Source: an uncultured Bacillaceae bacterium
GTDB taxonomy: Bacteria > Bacillota > Bacilli > Bacillales > Alkalibacillaceae
Reading direction: 5' to 3'
Assembly: GCA_937958375.1 (NCBI GenBank)
Contig: CALGNY010000065.1
Span: 1 to 10,745, forward strand
Length of the DNA: 10,745 nt
Below are positions 1-5,759 of this stretch, piece after piece (the stretch's first letter is position 1; every line of letters starts with the position of its first letter). Both the position numbers and the translations under genes were made by a program. The notes below the pieces were generated by a model, which worked only from the letters and a program-made list of their open reading frames with translations, did not search any database and was not told where the DNA came from.

Positions 1-110
1 CAAATGTCGCTGACAAGCGTTCTCATCGACATTCGAATCCGAAAATCAGCTCAAATGTCGCTGACAAGTCATCTCAACGCCATTTAGGATCCCAAATGGA
101 GCTGAGCTGA
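1..110. repeat. Tandem palindromic intergenic repeat, two units plus a degenerate third
   Basis: The 17-mer CAAATGTCGCTGACAAG occurs at 1-17 and again, identical, at 52-68, giving a period of 51 bp. The following stretches (CTCATCGACATT and CTCAACGCCATT) are also related, so each unit is about 34 conserved bases plus a spacer. A third, decayed copy starts with CAAATG at 93. Each unit is itself an inverted repeat: AATGTCG (3-9) faces CGACATT (27-33). CCATTT (80-85) faces AAATGG (94-99), and TCAGCTC (46-52) faces GAGCTGA (99-105), so alternative foldings are possible. The array probably continues left of the window. From memory, similar units recur between genes in other Bacillaceae, but I could not check this. 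No coding potential is evident. Confidence 0.75.
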
Positions 111-129
111 AAAATTTACGTCTTTTCTG

Positions 130-164
130 TGAAAAATTGGGCTTTTATTTATTACAATTTTTCA
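130..164. other. Perfect 10-bp hairpin upstream of ctaG
   Basis: TGAAAAATTG (130-139) pairs perfectly with CAATTTTTCA (155-164) across a 15-nt loop. No run of T follows the stem on either strand as in a standard terminator, though the loop and arms are T-rich. It lies upstream of the ctaG -10 candidate and could close the transcript of an upstream gene outside the window or act as a regulatory palindrome. Confidence 0.45.
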
Positions 165-205
165 AACGTTCGTTTCTATGAGTCGAGTGTGGGCCAAATA
201 TGTTG

Positions 206-247
206 TATACTGAATGGTGAGTTCAAATGAAACTACCCCCGAGGTGA
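206..247 (+). promoter_or_regulatory. ctaG upstream region: -10-like box and six-codon upstream ORF
   Basis: TATACT at 206-211 is a good -10 hexamer, but I find no convincing -35 at 17 +/- 1 nt, so the promoter is only a candidate. Downstream, ATG at 227 opens a six-codon reading frame (Met-Lys-Leu-Pro-Pro-Arg) with its TGA stop at 245-247. That stop lies inside the ctaG Shine-Dalgarno sequence GAGGTGA (241-247). A weak GGTGAG lies 6 nt before the ATG. The frame could be chance. Confidence 0.3.
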
Positions 248-253
248 ATTCAA

Positions 254-1168
254 ATGTGGGATAAATTACAAATATTTGGCTTCCAGGCACTCTGGAATCC
301 ATTAACGCTAGTCATCACAATCTTACTTGGTGTTTTATATTACTTATTCACTGGGCCTTTTAAGGAGAAAGCTGGATTAAAGGAAAGCCCGAGTGGAAAG
401 CAACAAGTTTTCCTATACTCTGCATTGGCATTGTTTTATTTGATTAAGGGTGCACCATTATATATTATGTCACATATTTTCCTTTCTGTTCACATGCTTC
501 AAATGGTCATCTTTTATTTTATTATCCCAATGCTTGTGATTAAAGGCATTCCAGAACAGTGGTGGAGAAAGGTGTTCGGCGCCCGTGTAATTGGCCCGCT
601 CATTAACTTTATGACCAAACCACTTGTGGCAATCGTTATTTTCCATGCCATGTTTTCTTTTTATCACTTGCCGACGGTTTTGGATTTTTCGAAAACCAAT
701 AACTTTGTCCATTGGAGTATTACGTTAGCCATTTTTGTGGGTGCTTTCTGTTTCTGGTGGCCGTTAATGACGCCATTCAAAGAGCGGGTATTGATCAAAC
801 CACTTTATAAAATTTTCTATATTTTTGGAAGTGGCTTACTGATTACGCCATCTTGTGCGCTGATTATATTTGCCGACTCACCATTATATGCGACATACTC
901 GGAACCAGATGCATTTATGCAAGCCCTGGCACTCTGTGTTCCGCTAGATGTTTTACAAGGACTGAACCTTGGTGGACCGCAAATATTTATGAATATGAAT
1001 TTAGTCCATGATCAGCAAGCAGCTGGAATCTTGATGAAAGTATCTCAGGAATTTATTTACGGTGGGGTGTTGGCTGCACTGTTCTATAATTGGTATAACA
1101 GCGAGAACAGAAGAGGAATCGACCCATTACCATCAACTCAGCAATCCATCACACCAGAAAGAGGTTGA
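254..1168 (+). CDS. ctaG: Cytochrome c oxidase assembly factor CtaG
   Basis: This 304-residue integral membrane protein matches the caa3-type CtaG family, close to the length of B. subtilis CtaG. In Bacillus CtaG is needed to form active caa3 cytochrome oxidase, probably by helping to mature its copper centre. About seven hydrophobic segments are visible, roughly at 13-33, 51-71, 75-97, 120-139, 153-172, 186-207 and 262-280. Histidines that could bind metal sit at 74, 80, 131, 138 and 153. A conserved-looking HDQQ-AG signature occurs at 252-258. The start is ATG with GAGGTGA 6 nt before it. DUF420/yozB follows after 6 nt, so the two are probably co-transcribed. In B. subtilis ctaG ends the ctaCDEFG operon; here 253 bp of repeat and hairpin DNA precede it, so it may have its own promoter. 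The family call is secure; the exact chemical role is from literature on relatives. Confidence 0.93.
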   Translation: MWDKLQIFGFQALWNPLTLVITILLGVLYYLFTGPFKEKAGLKESPSGKQQVFLYSALALFYLIKGAPLYIMSHIFLSVHMLQMVIFYFIIPMLVIKGIPEQWWRKVFGARVIGPLINFMTKPLVAIVIFHAMFSFYHLPTVLDFSKTNNFVHWSITLAIFVGAFCFWWPLMTPFKERVLIKPLYKIFYIFGSGLLITPSCALIIFADSPLYATYSEPDAFMQALALCVPLDVLQGLNLGGPQIFMNMNLVHDQQAAGILMKVSQEFIYGGVLAALFYNWYNSENRRGIDPLPSTQQSITPERG

Positions 1169-1174
1169 TTTTAG

Positions 1175-1624
1175 ATGCCGTTTTTACCAACCATCAGTAC
1201 GCTGTTCATCATCCTAAGCGCGATTTTCGTGGCAATTGGTTGGATCTTTATCGCAAAAAACAGAACTAGAGCACATCGGATTTCAATGATCTTAGCTTCT
1301 ATCTTTGCGTTAACATTTTTCATTCTCTATATGTCACGTACAATTTTTCTAGGAAACACCGCATTCGGCGGTCCGGATGATATGAAGATTTATTATACGA
1401 TCTTTTTGGTCTTCCACATCGTCTTAGCGACTACAGGTGGAATCTTTGGAATCGTATCATTAACCTTGGCGTATAAACGTAAGATTACGAAACACCGAAA
1501 ATTGGGACCGTATACGAGTGTGATTTGGTTCTTTACGGCCATTACAGGCGTGATTGTTTATTTATTGCTTTATGTGATTTATGACGGTGGCCATAGTACA
1601 AGCTTATTTAAGGCTATATTTTAG
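1175..1624 (+). CDS. yozB: DUF420 membrane protein, YozB-like
   Basis: A 149-residue protein with four predicted membrane helices at about 5-27, 35-55, 73-99 and 113-135. The pattern fits the DUF420 family, whose B. subtilis member is YozB. Histidines lie at the membrane edges or within helices (34, 81, 107), as in small haem- or copper-handling membrane proteins, but no CXXC or other definite cofactor motif is present. DUF420 genes are often beside ctaG or haem A/cytochrome oxidase genes, and here the ATG lies 6 nt after the ctaG stop, with GAGGT overlapping the end of ctaG as ribosome site. The context suggests a role in terminal-oxidase biogenesis; no biochemical function can be read from the sequence. 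A large hairpin terminator follows 52 nt downstream. Confidence 0.82.
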   Translation: MPFLPTISTLFIILSAIFVAIGWIFIAKNRTRAHRISMILASIFALTFFILYMSRTIFLGNTAFGGPDDMKIYYTIFLVFHIVLATTGGIFGIVSLTLAYKRKITKHRKLGPYTSVIWFFTAITGVIVYLLLYVIYDGGHSTSLFKAIF

Positions 1625-1676
1625 TCAAGCACCGACCAAGACATAGAGCTAATCATGTCATGCTTATTCGGATACG

Positions 1677-1766
1677 CTCAATAAAACGTTCAGATAAACG
1701 GTTTCCTCTTACTGAGTAATTAAGCGGCTTAGTGGATGAAACCGGATCTGAACGTTTTTTATTGAG
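1677..1766. terminator. Large three-part bidirectional hairpin after yozB
   Basis: CTCAATAAAACGTTCAGAT (1677-1695) pairs with ATCTGAACG followed by TTTTTTATTGAG (1746-1766). Inside it CGGTTTC (1699-1705) pairs with GAAACCG (1738-1744), and ACTGAG (1711-1716) pairs with CTTAGT (1728-1733). The T-run at 1755-1760 gives a plus-strand terminator for ctaG-yozB; the complementary A-rich arm gives a weaker T-run on the minus strand. At 90 nt it is far longer than a usual intrinsic terminator. Confidence 0.75.
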
Positions 1767-1794
1767 ATGTTCGAGTGATGCTTTCTATGTATAG

Positions 1795-1832
1795 AAAAAA
1801 ATAAAAAGCCCTTCTGCAGTGAGAAGAGCTTT
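1795..1832 (-). terminator. Rho-independent terminator of the cold-shock gene
   Basis: On the minus strand AAAGCTCTTCT (from 1832) and AGAAGGGCTTT (to 1805) form an 11-bp stem with one G-U pair and a 6-nt loop. A U-rich tract (1795-1804) follows. It begins 16 nt after the csp stop codon. Confidence 0.9.
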
Positions 1833-1848
1833 CTACGGTTAATCAATA

Positions 1849-2046
1849 TTATTTAACGACGTTAGTTGCTTGTGGTCCACGGTTACCTTCTTCGATGTCG
1901 AATGTAACTTGTTGACCTTCTTCCAACGTTTTGAAACCTTCGCCTTGAATTGCTGAGAAGTGTACGAATACATCGTCTCCACCTTCAACTTCGATAAAGC
2001 CAAAACCTTTTTCTGCGTTAAACCATTTTACTGAACCTGTGTTCAT
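1849..2046 (-). CDS. csp: Cold-shock protein, CspB/CspD type
   Basis: A 65-residue single cold-shock domain, the normal length of Bacillus Csp proteins. These are small cytoplasmic beta-barrels that bind single-stranded RNA and DNA and melt RNA structure in the cold and in stationary phase. RNP1 is KGFGFIEV (13-20) and RNP2 is VFVHF (26-30), with the nucleic-acid-stacking aromatics Trp8, Phe9, Phe15, Phe17, Phe27, His29 and Phe30 all present. Residues 31-42 resemble B. subtilis CspB, whereas the EVEGGDD stretch matches CspD, so the paralogue cannot be fixed by eye. I chose the ATG at 2046, because GGAGG lies 7 nt upstream; an in-frame ATG at 2067 would add seven residues, lacks a ribosome site and lies in a hairpin. 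The gene is monocistronic, with its own leader and terminator. Confidence 0.95.
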   Translation of the reverse strand: MNTGSVKWFNAEKGFGFIEVEGGDDVFVHFSAIQGEGFKTLEEGQQVTFDIEEGNRGPQATNVVK

Positions 2047-2200
2047 ATAAATTCCTCCGTTGTGCATGATGCACGTGTATTACTTTGGTTGTTCTTTTAA
2101 TAATTCAAGACGATGATAAACGTTGACTGTTATAACATTGATCCTGTATTGCTAGCCGAACAATTAAGTTATTTATAGTATAACACGCATCTCTTCGAAA
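2047..2200 (-). promoter_or_regulatory. Cold-shock gene promoter and long 5' leader
   Basis: On the minus strand TTTCGA (2195-2200), a 17-nt spacer and TATAAA (2172-2177) form a candidate promoter; TATACT (2177-2182) is an overlapping alternative -10. Transcription would begin near 2165, leaving a leader of about 120 nt before the start codon. Long leaders of this kind are characteristic of cold-shock genes, where RNA structure controls translation with temperature. A small stem GTGCA/TGCAC (2062-2074) sits 3 nt from the Shine-Dalgarno GGAGG (2054-2058). Confidence 0.5.
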
Positions 2201-2304
2201 AGATACCACTTTCTACAAATAATAAAAAGAATTTCATTTCCGCCAGTACCAAACAGTCTACAAGATTGCAAACACGCTGACCCAATCACGGTTGGTTATC
2301 AACT

Positions 2305-3363
2305 TTAAAATTTCAGCTTGAATCGTATAATCCCAGCTTCTCGTGCAGAGTTGAATAGGATCACGACAAGCGGTCCTAGGAAAAATCCTAGAATCCCGAT
2401 TAATTGTAAGCCTAAATACATGGAAATCAAAGTCGGTAGGGCACGCAGTCCAATATGGTGACCCATCATTTTTGGCTCGACCGTACGACGAATTGCAAGC
2501 AGTATGATGGCCAAAATCGCAAGTTGGATACCCATACTGATACTTCCGGTTGCAAACATGTACAGTGCCCATGGTCCCAAGATGATGATTGAGCCGATGA
2601 TCGGTATTAAGTCGACCACCCAGATAATGATGGACATCAACAGAGCAATTTCAGGCGTGATCAGAAGTAATCCAACAAATGTGACGGCAAAAATGATTAA
2701 CGAAACAAGAAATTGTGCTTTCATGAATCCGAGAAATACATGAGACATACGAGCGTTCATGTATTTAACTTTTTCTTGCGACTTTTCAGATAAGAAGGAG
2801 TAAGCTTTATTCCGTAAAAGCGGTAAATCCAACATGAATAAGAAAAGCGCGATTAAATAGACAATCAGCCCGACTAAAAATTCGGGAATCTTCATGAATA
2901 GTTGTGCGATGTTATCGATCTCGACGTATTCCATTAGTTGTGCTTGGAAACCATCGAAATTTTCAATTGCCCGTTCTTCCACTTCTTTGATGAATTGTGG
3001 TGGCCAGTCCTCGGTGAATGATTCAATATCGTTTCGCATATCGATCAGGACATCTTCCACATTCGAAATATATGTAGGTGCGTTTTCTGCCATATGTACG
3101 ATTTGTCCGATTGCCTTGATTGTCGTATACGTCCCGATTGTGCCCATTAATAGGATGAAAACCAGGAATACGATCAAGACGGATGATTGCCTGCCGAGTC
3201 GAAATCGGCGGATGAGTAATCGAACTAAGGGGTTTAATACAAGTGCAGTAAAAAACGCTAAGATGAGAGGTACTGAGATTGGCAAAATAAAATAAAAGAA
3301 TAAGATGAAGAGAATAATCAAGAAAAAAATGGTCCATTGCTTTTTGGTTATATTCTTTATCAC
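2305..3363 (-). CDS. AI-2E family transporter / YtvI-like permease
   Basis: A 352-residue membrane protein with the AI-2E transporter (PF01594) arrangement: two N-terminal helices (10-28, 29-50), a third at 60-82, a soluble insert of about 75 residues (85-158), then helices at 160-182, 209-235, 238-262, 264-292 and 308-338. Family hallmarks are DLIPIIGS at 251-258, EPKMMG at 296-301 and the GLQLIGILGFFLGP run at 318-331. Members export small molecules or ions; the B. subtilis paralogue YtvI is a sporulation protein, and this protein looks closest to that group by eye, though family names such as 'AI-2 exporter' should not be taken as substrate evidence. The start is GTG with GGGAG about 12 nt upstream, a rather long spacing. 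The gene stands alone between csp and the yugN-like gene and has its own promoter candidate. No clear terminator follows it. Confidence 0.85.
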   Translation of the reverse strand: MIKNITKKQWTIFFLIILFILFFYFILPISVPLILAFFTALVLNPLVRLLIRRFRLGRQSSVLIVFLVFILLMGTIGTYTTIKAIGQIVHMAENAPTYISNVEDVLIDMRNDIESFTEDWPPQFIKEVEERAIENFDGFQAQLMEYVEIDNIAQLFMKIPEFLVGLIVYLIALFLFMLDLPLLRNKAYSFLSEKSQEKVKYMNARMSHVFLGFMKAQFLVSLIIFAVTFVGLLLITPEIALLMSIIIWVVDLIPIIGSIIILGPWALYMFATGSISMGIQLAILAIILLAIRRTVEPKMMGHHIGLRALPTLISMYLGLQLIGILGFFLGPLVVILFNSAREAGIIRFKLKF

Positions 3364-3402
3364 TGGATCAAAAAACTCCCTTCACGGTTCGGGTATAAAT
3401 AC

Positions 3403-3432
3403 AATATACCACGTAATGAAAATGCATAACAA
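3403..3432 (-). promoter_or_regulatory. Candidate SigA promoter of the AI-2E permease gene
   Basis: On the minus strand TTGTTA (3427-3432) and TATATT (3403-3408) are separated by 18 nt. They match the consensus at 4/6 and 5/6 positions and place the start about 30-35 nt before the GTG codon. Confidence 0.4.
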
Positions 3433-3504
3433 CAATGAATACCTAATCAGAATAATTTTTTTCGAATCCGATTAAAAGGAGTGTTTTATACCCAGGATGA
3501 TCAG

Positions 3505-3541
3505 AAAAACTCCACATCATCCGAAAGGGAATGATGTGGAG
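3505..3541 (-). terminator. Terminator of the yugN-like gene
   Basis: On the minus strand CTCCACATCAT (from 3541) pairs with ATGATGTGGAG (to 3510); the stem continues as CC/GG after one bulged T, with a short loop. A TTTTT run (3505-3509) follows. It starts about 12 nt after the stop codon, a strong intrinsic terminator. Confidence 0.92.
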
Positions 3542-3552
3542 CCATCAAGGAA

Positions 3553-3930
3553 TTATTGATTTGTTTCTTCTTTATAATTGCCTAATTCTTCACTTACTTT
3601 ATCGAGGACGCGATCGACCTTGTCCAATACTGGCTGAGGATATTCTTCATCTTCACCATACTCGACACCATGTGGATAATAGTGTGTTCCGAGATAAGGT
3701 TCTTTCAGACGTAGGACTGCTGTTTTGAAATCCACGTCGCCTTCGATCGCTTCTCCAGCCACGCGTAAATAGTAGGTAACGCCTTCTATTTGAGAATTCA
3801 TTTTATAATCAAATGTCATGCGTTCATAATCCCACTGGGAGCCTAATACAAAGCCGTGTTTTTCCATAATGTACGTTAACGGTTCTTGTTGAATTATCGT
3901 GCCTTCAAAGTTGTCTTTTTCAATTCTCAT
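3553..3930 (-). CDS. YugN-like family protein
   Basis: A small soluble acidic protein of 125 residues resembling the YugN-like family (PF08868) of Bacillaceae, whose function is unknown. Recognisable features are the N-terminal segment with GTIIQQEPL, the GFVLGSQWDYE-MTFDYK stretch (about 26-43), and a central LRVAGEAIEGDVDF run followed by LGTHYYPHGVEY. There is no signal peptide, membrane segment or catalytic motif. I place the start at the ATG at 3930, preceded by GAGGTGATC with normal spacing; the upstream in-frame GTG at 3939 overlaps that ribosome site and would add only three residues. The gene has its own promoter and terminator. In B. subtilis ylbA lies at this place after ctaG; whether this gene is its orthologue needs an alignment. 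Family call fairly confident, function unknown. Confidence 0.75.
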   Translation of the reverse strand: MRIEKDNFEGTIIQQEPLTYIMEKHGFVLGSQWDYERMTFDYKMNSQIEGVTYYLRVAGEAIEGDVDFKTAVLRLKEPYLGTHYYPHGVEYGEDEEYPQPVLDKVDRVLDKVSEELGNYKEETNQ

Positions 3931-3966
3931 TTCGATCACCTCTTCTAATTCTTCTCACCTAAAATT

Positions 3967-3995
3967 ATCATAGTATGAATTCCAACATTAATCAA
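3967..3995 (-). promoter_or_regulatory. SigA-type promoter of the yugN-like gene
   Basis: On the minus strand TTGATT (3990-3995), a 17-nt spacer and TATGAT (3967-3972) form a good SigA promoter, about 36 nt before the ATG. Confidence 0.65.
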
Positions 3996-4039
3996 TTATT
4001 TCTGGAGAATTATCACGAATGTGTAACAAATCGGACATG

Positions 4040-4078
4040 ATTTAGTTTTGAACTAAATGACCCCATTATTCGTATAAT
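4040..4078 (+). promoter_or_regulatory. ylbD promoter with overlapping 19-nt palindromic operator
   Basis: TATAAT at 4073-4078 is a perfect -10 box. The best -35 is TTGAAC (4048-4053) at a long 19-nt spacing. Around that -35 lies the perfect inverted repeat ATTTAGTTTTGAACTAAAT (4040-4058): 8-bp arms and a 3-nt centre. Its size and AT-rich arms resemble operators of dimeric winged-helix regulators such as MarR-type proteins. Binding there would block polymerase; the weak -35 spacing also leaves room for an activator. The regulator is not encoded in this window. Confidence 0.55.
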
Positions 4079-4109
4079 AGCATAAAACGATGGAAGTGGA
4101 GGTATAATG

Positions 4110-4484
4110 ATGGCTGAAATTATCTTACCTAAACGCGTGCGCGAATTCAGGGATTTCGTCCGAAGTCGCTCTCAATTGTTTGATAAACTAAGAAAAGAAG
4201 GTTACGAATGGCAAGAGCTTTACGATCTATGGGACCAAGTTGGAGAACATGCTTCACTGTTTCAAAAATATACGGAGGCTGAGGAAACCGATAAAAAGAA
4301 AAATGATGATGGGCAAAAAGTAAATTGGCAGGATCTTTTGAATAAGCTCTCTGAAATGGATGTCGACCGGATTGAGAAGCATGTGAAACAACTCTCGAGT
4401 ACATTAGATCAAATTCAACGGATTTCCAAACAGGTAAATCAACGACCAAACCAACCACCGTCTCGGATGGGTCCATTTTTCTAA
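4110..4484 (+). CDS. ylbD: YlbD-like putative spore coat protein
   Basis: A 124-residue hydrophilic protein similar to B. subtilis YlbD, listed as a putative coat protein. The N-terminal part carries the family pattern: P-RV-EF--FV followed by W-ELYDLW-Q-GE (about 7-46). A lysine/aspartate-rich linker follows (58-68), then a helical stretch with coiled-coil character (70-106) and a proline/arginine tail. No signal peptide, cysteine cluster or membrane helix is seen. Two consecutive ATG codons occur at 4107 and 4110; the second gives a 7-nt spacing from GGAGG and the usual Met-Ala start, so it is preferred, but either may be used. It is the first gene of the ylbD-ricF-ylbG run. In B. subtilis ylbE lies between ylbD and ylbF; here it is missing. 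Assignment to the family is good; coat location is inferred from the relative. Confidence 0.82.
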   Translation: MAEIILPKRVREFRDFVRSRSQLFDKLRKEGYEWQELYDLWDQVGEHASLFQKYTEAEETDKKKNDDGQKVNWQDLLNKLSEMDVDRIEKHVKQLSSTLDQIQRISKQVNQRPNQPPSRMGPFF

Positions 4485-4494
4485 ATCGCTGGCA

Positions 4495-4523
4495 TAGTCA
4501 AAAACGTCTCCTTTTGTTATGAT
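4495..4523 (+). promoter_or_regulatory. Candidate internal promoter for ricF-ylbG
   Basis: TAGTCA (4495-4500), a 17-nt spacer and TATGAT (4518-4523) lie between ylbD and ricF, matching the SigA consensus at 4/6 and 5/6. It would let ricF be expressed without ylbD, reasonable if ylbD is sporulation-specific. Confidence 0.4.
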
Positions 4524-4543
4524 AAGCGTATGGAGGTGGAAAC

Positions 4544-4990
4544 GTGTTAGCCAATTTAGAAGTCATTGAATTACTGGATCAAGCTGAAAAGCTCGGTAAA
4601 ATGATTAAACAATCCGAGGATTACGAAGCTTATCAAATAGAGAAAGAAAATTTATATAACGATGAGGAAGCGACACAATTGATCAACAACTTCGTTTCGA
4701 TGAAAGATGATTATGAAGATGTGCAACGATTCGGTCGCTATCATCCAGATTATACAAAAATCATGAAAGAAATTCGAGGTACGAAGCGGGATCTTGACAT
4801 GCATGACCGCGTTGCATTGTTTCGTCAAAAAGAAACTGCCCTACAGCAATTGTTGGATGATGTATCTGAGACAATGGCACATGCAATCAGTGAAAACATT
4901 AAGGCGCCTCGTGAAGGAATTGCCTTAAAAGATCACGGGTCCGGCTGTGGTTGTGGCAGTGGTGGATCATGCGGTTGCCAAGCATCCTGA
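4544..4990 (+). CDS. ricF: RicF (YlbF), subunit of the RicAFT / Y-complex
   Basis: A 148-residue helical, acidic protein of the YlbF/YmcA family. In B. subtilis RicF joins RicA (YmcA) and RicT (YaaT) in a complex that binds iron-sulphur clusters, works with RNase Y in mRNA maturation and is needed for biofilm formation, competence and sporulation. The long helical domain runs from residue 4 to about 120, with the family-typical region around QRFGRYHPDY (61-70). The C-terminal tail is glycine-rich and carries Cys135, Cys137, Cys143 and Cys145, which fits the cysteine-rich tail tied to cluster binding in this subunit. The start is GTG, supported by GGAGG seven nucleotides upstream; codon 2 is Leu. 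ylbG follows after 46 nt. The partner genes ricA and ricT lie elsewhere, as in B. subtilis. Identity is confident. Confidence 0.93.
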   Translation: MLANLEVIELLDQAEKLGKMIKQSEDYEAYQIEKENLYNDEEATQLINNFVSMKDDYEDVQRFGRYHPDYTKIMKEIRGTKRDLDMHDRVALFRQKETALQQLLDDVSETMAHAISENIKAPREGIALKDHGSGCGCGSGGSCGCQAS

Positions 4991-5036
4991 TCTCGGTTCG
5001 TAATTCCAGCAGTGTACGCAAAAGTGAGGGTTGATC

Positions 5037-5321
5037 ATGTTTACAAAACGCCAAGGAATTGTCGTCTGGTTCCAACATATGAAAAATTTACGTAAGCTGA
5101 AGCGGTTAGGCCACTTGGTTTACGCATCGAAAAAGAAAAAATATGCACTTATATACGTCAATCAAGAAGATTTAGAAGATGTAAAAAAACAAGCTGAAAA
5201 TTTTCATTTTGTAAAGCAGGTTGAATACTCTTATCGCCCTGAGATCGAGATGGAGTTCGAAAAGAAGAAGATGCCATTCGAAAAACAAAATGAGTTGGAA
5301 AGTTATCCGAAAACCAGCTGA
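5037..5321 (+). CDS. ylbG: YlbG family protein (DUF2129)
   Basis: A 94-residue basic, cytoplasmic protein matching YlbG (UPF0298/DUF2129), a conserved Bacilli family of unknown function almost always next to ylbF. Visible family features are the N-terminal RQGIVVWFQHMKNLRKLKRLG stretch split around residues 5-25, KKYALIYVNQED in the middle, and the conserved VEYSYRPE near residue 63-70. The C-terminal part is charged and probably disordered. I use the ATG at 5037, with GAGGG 6 nt before it; an in-frame TTG at 5031 overlaps that site. It ends the ylbD-ricF-ylbG unit, with a strong terminator 10 nt after the stop. The strict linkage to ricF suggests a related role in RNA metabolism, but this is only inference. 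Confidence 0.88.
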   Translation: MFTKRQGIVVWFQHMKNLRKLKRLGHLVYASKKKKYALIYVNQEDLEDVKKQAENFHFVKQVEYSYRPEIEMEFEKKKMPFEKQNELESYPKTS

Positions 5322-5330
5322 ATAAACCAT

Positions 5331-5370
5331 AAAGCTCCGTAGAGGAATTTATACCTTACGGAGCTTTTTT
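5331..5370. terminator. Bidirectional terminator between ylbG and the convergent unknown gene
   Basis: AAAGCTCCGTA (5331-5341) pairs perfectly with TACGGAGCTTT (5357-5367), and AGG/CCT extends the stem inside the loop. The T-run continues to 5370 on the plus strand, giving a strong ylbG terminator. On the minus strand a weaker T-rich tract follows. Its last base is also the last base of the minus-strand gene's stop codon, so both genes share it without spacer. Confidence 0.92.
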
Positions 5371-5759
5371 CATTTTGGCGGAAGTAGATGATTCAGCCGT
5401 AAAATTGAAATCAGTTGATTGAAGTATAAATGGATCTCGTGATAGTGATCTGAAGAGGGGACATCCATTTCAATGAGGTGGTACTGGTTCTTTTCTGCAA
5501 GCTGTTTGAACCGATCAAATCGGCTGTTGGGTACGCCTTCTTTAGGCCGTGGAATTCCTTCTAAGCAAATGTAGATGGGTTGGAAATTACCTGTCGTTGT
5601 CGGTTCAAAAGATGCAGCTAAAGAAGTTCGTTCTTCACCATTTTTTATCGTGTGAAATGCATATAAATGCTTGACGCGTTGGGGCATATGTTCAATCAAT
5701 GTGATTAATTCAAAAACATCTCCGTATCCTTCTCCAAGCTGTATGAAGCGCTGTGTCAT
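5370..5759 (-). CDS. Conserved protein of unknown function (DUF7147-like)
   Basis: A 129-residue soluble protein beginning MTQRFIQLGEGYGDVFEL. It resembles from memory a short Bacillaceae protein now filed as DUF7147, sometimes mislabelled methylthioribose kinase; I cannot confirm the match. It shows an alternating alpha/beta pattern with a hydrophobic strand around 55-63 (FQPIYICLE) and a histidine cluster (SSDHYHEIHLYF, about 102-113), but no catalytic motif I recognise, no signal peptide and no membrane helix. The start is the ATG at 5759, with AGGAGG 7 nt upstream. A longer frame opening at 5810 would add 17 residues upstream of this ideal ribosome site and is rejected. The gene interrupts the ylbG-ylbH synteny on the opposite strand, with its own promoter candidate and a shared terminator. 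Confidence 0.72.
   Translation of the reverse strand: MTQRFIQLGEGYGDVFELITLIEHMPQRVKHLYAFHTIKNGEERTSLAASFEPTTTGNFQPIYICLEGIPRPKEGVPNSRFDRFKQLAEKNQYHLIEMDVPSSDHYHEIHLYFNQLISILRLNHLLPPK

Noticed and set aside
1..110. CRISPR array
   Set aside because: Only two good copies, each self-palindromic, with a decayed third at a different spacing (41 bp) and no cas genes; the sequence between copies is partly conserved, unlike spacers.
2216..2304. Terminator after the AI-2E permease gene
   Set aside because: Only a CCAA/TTGG stem of 4-5 bp near 2280-2300 with no adjacent T-run; too weak to call.
2504..3337. Plus-strand and alternative minus-strand frames across the AI-2E permease gene
   Set aside because: Shadows of the real gene: no ribosome sites, low-complexity composition, and the permease frame shows clear family motifs and membrane helices.
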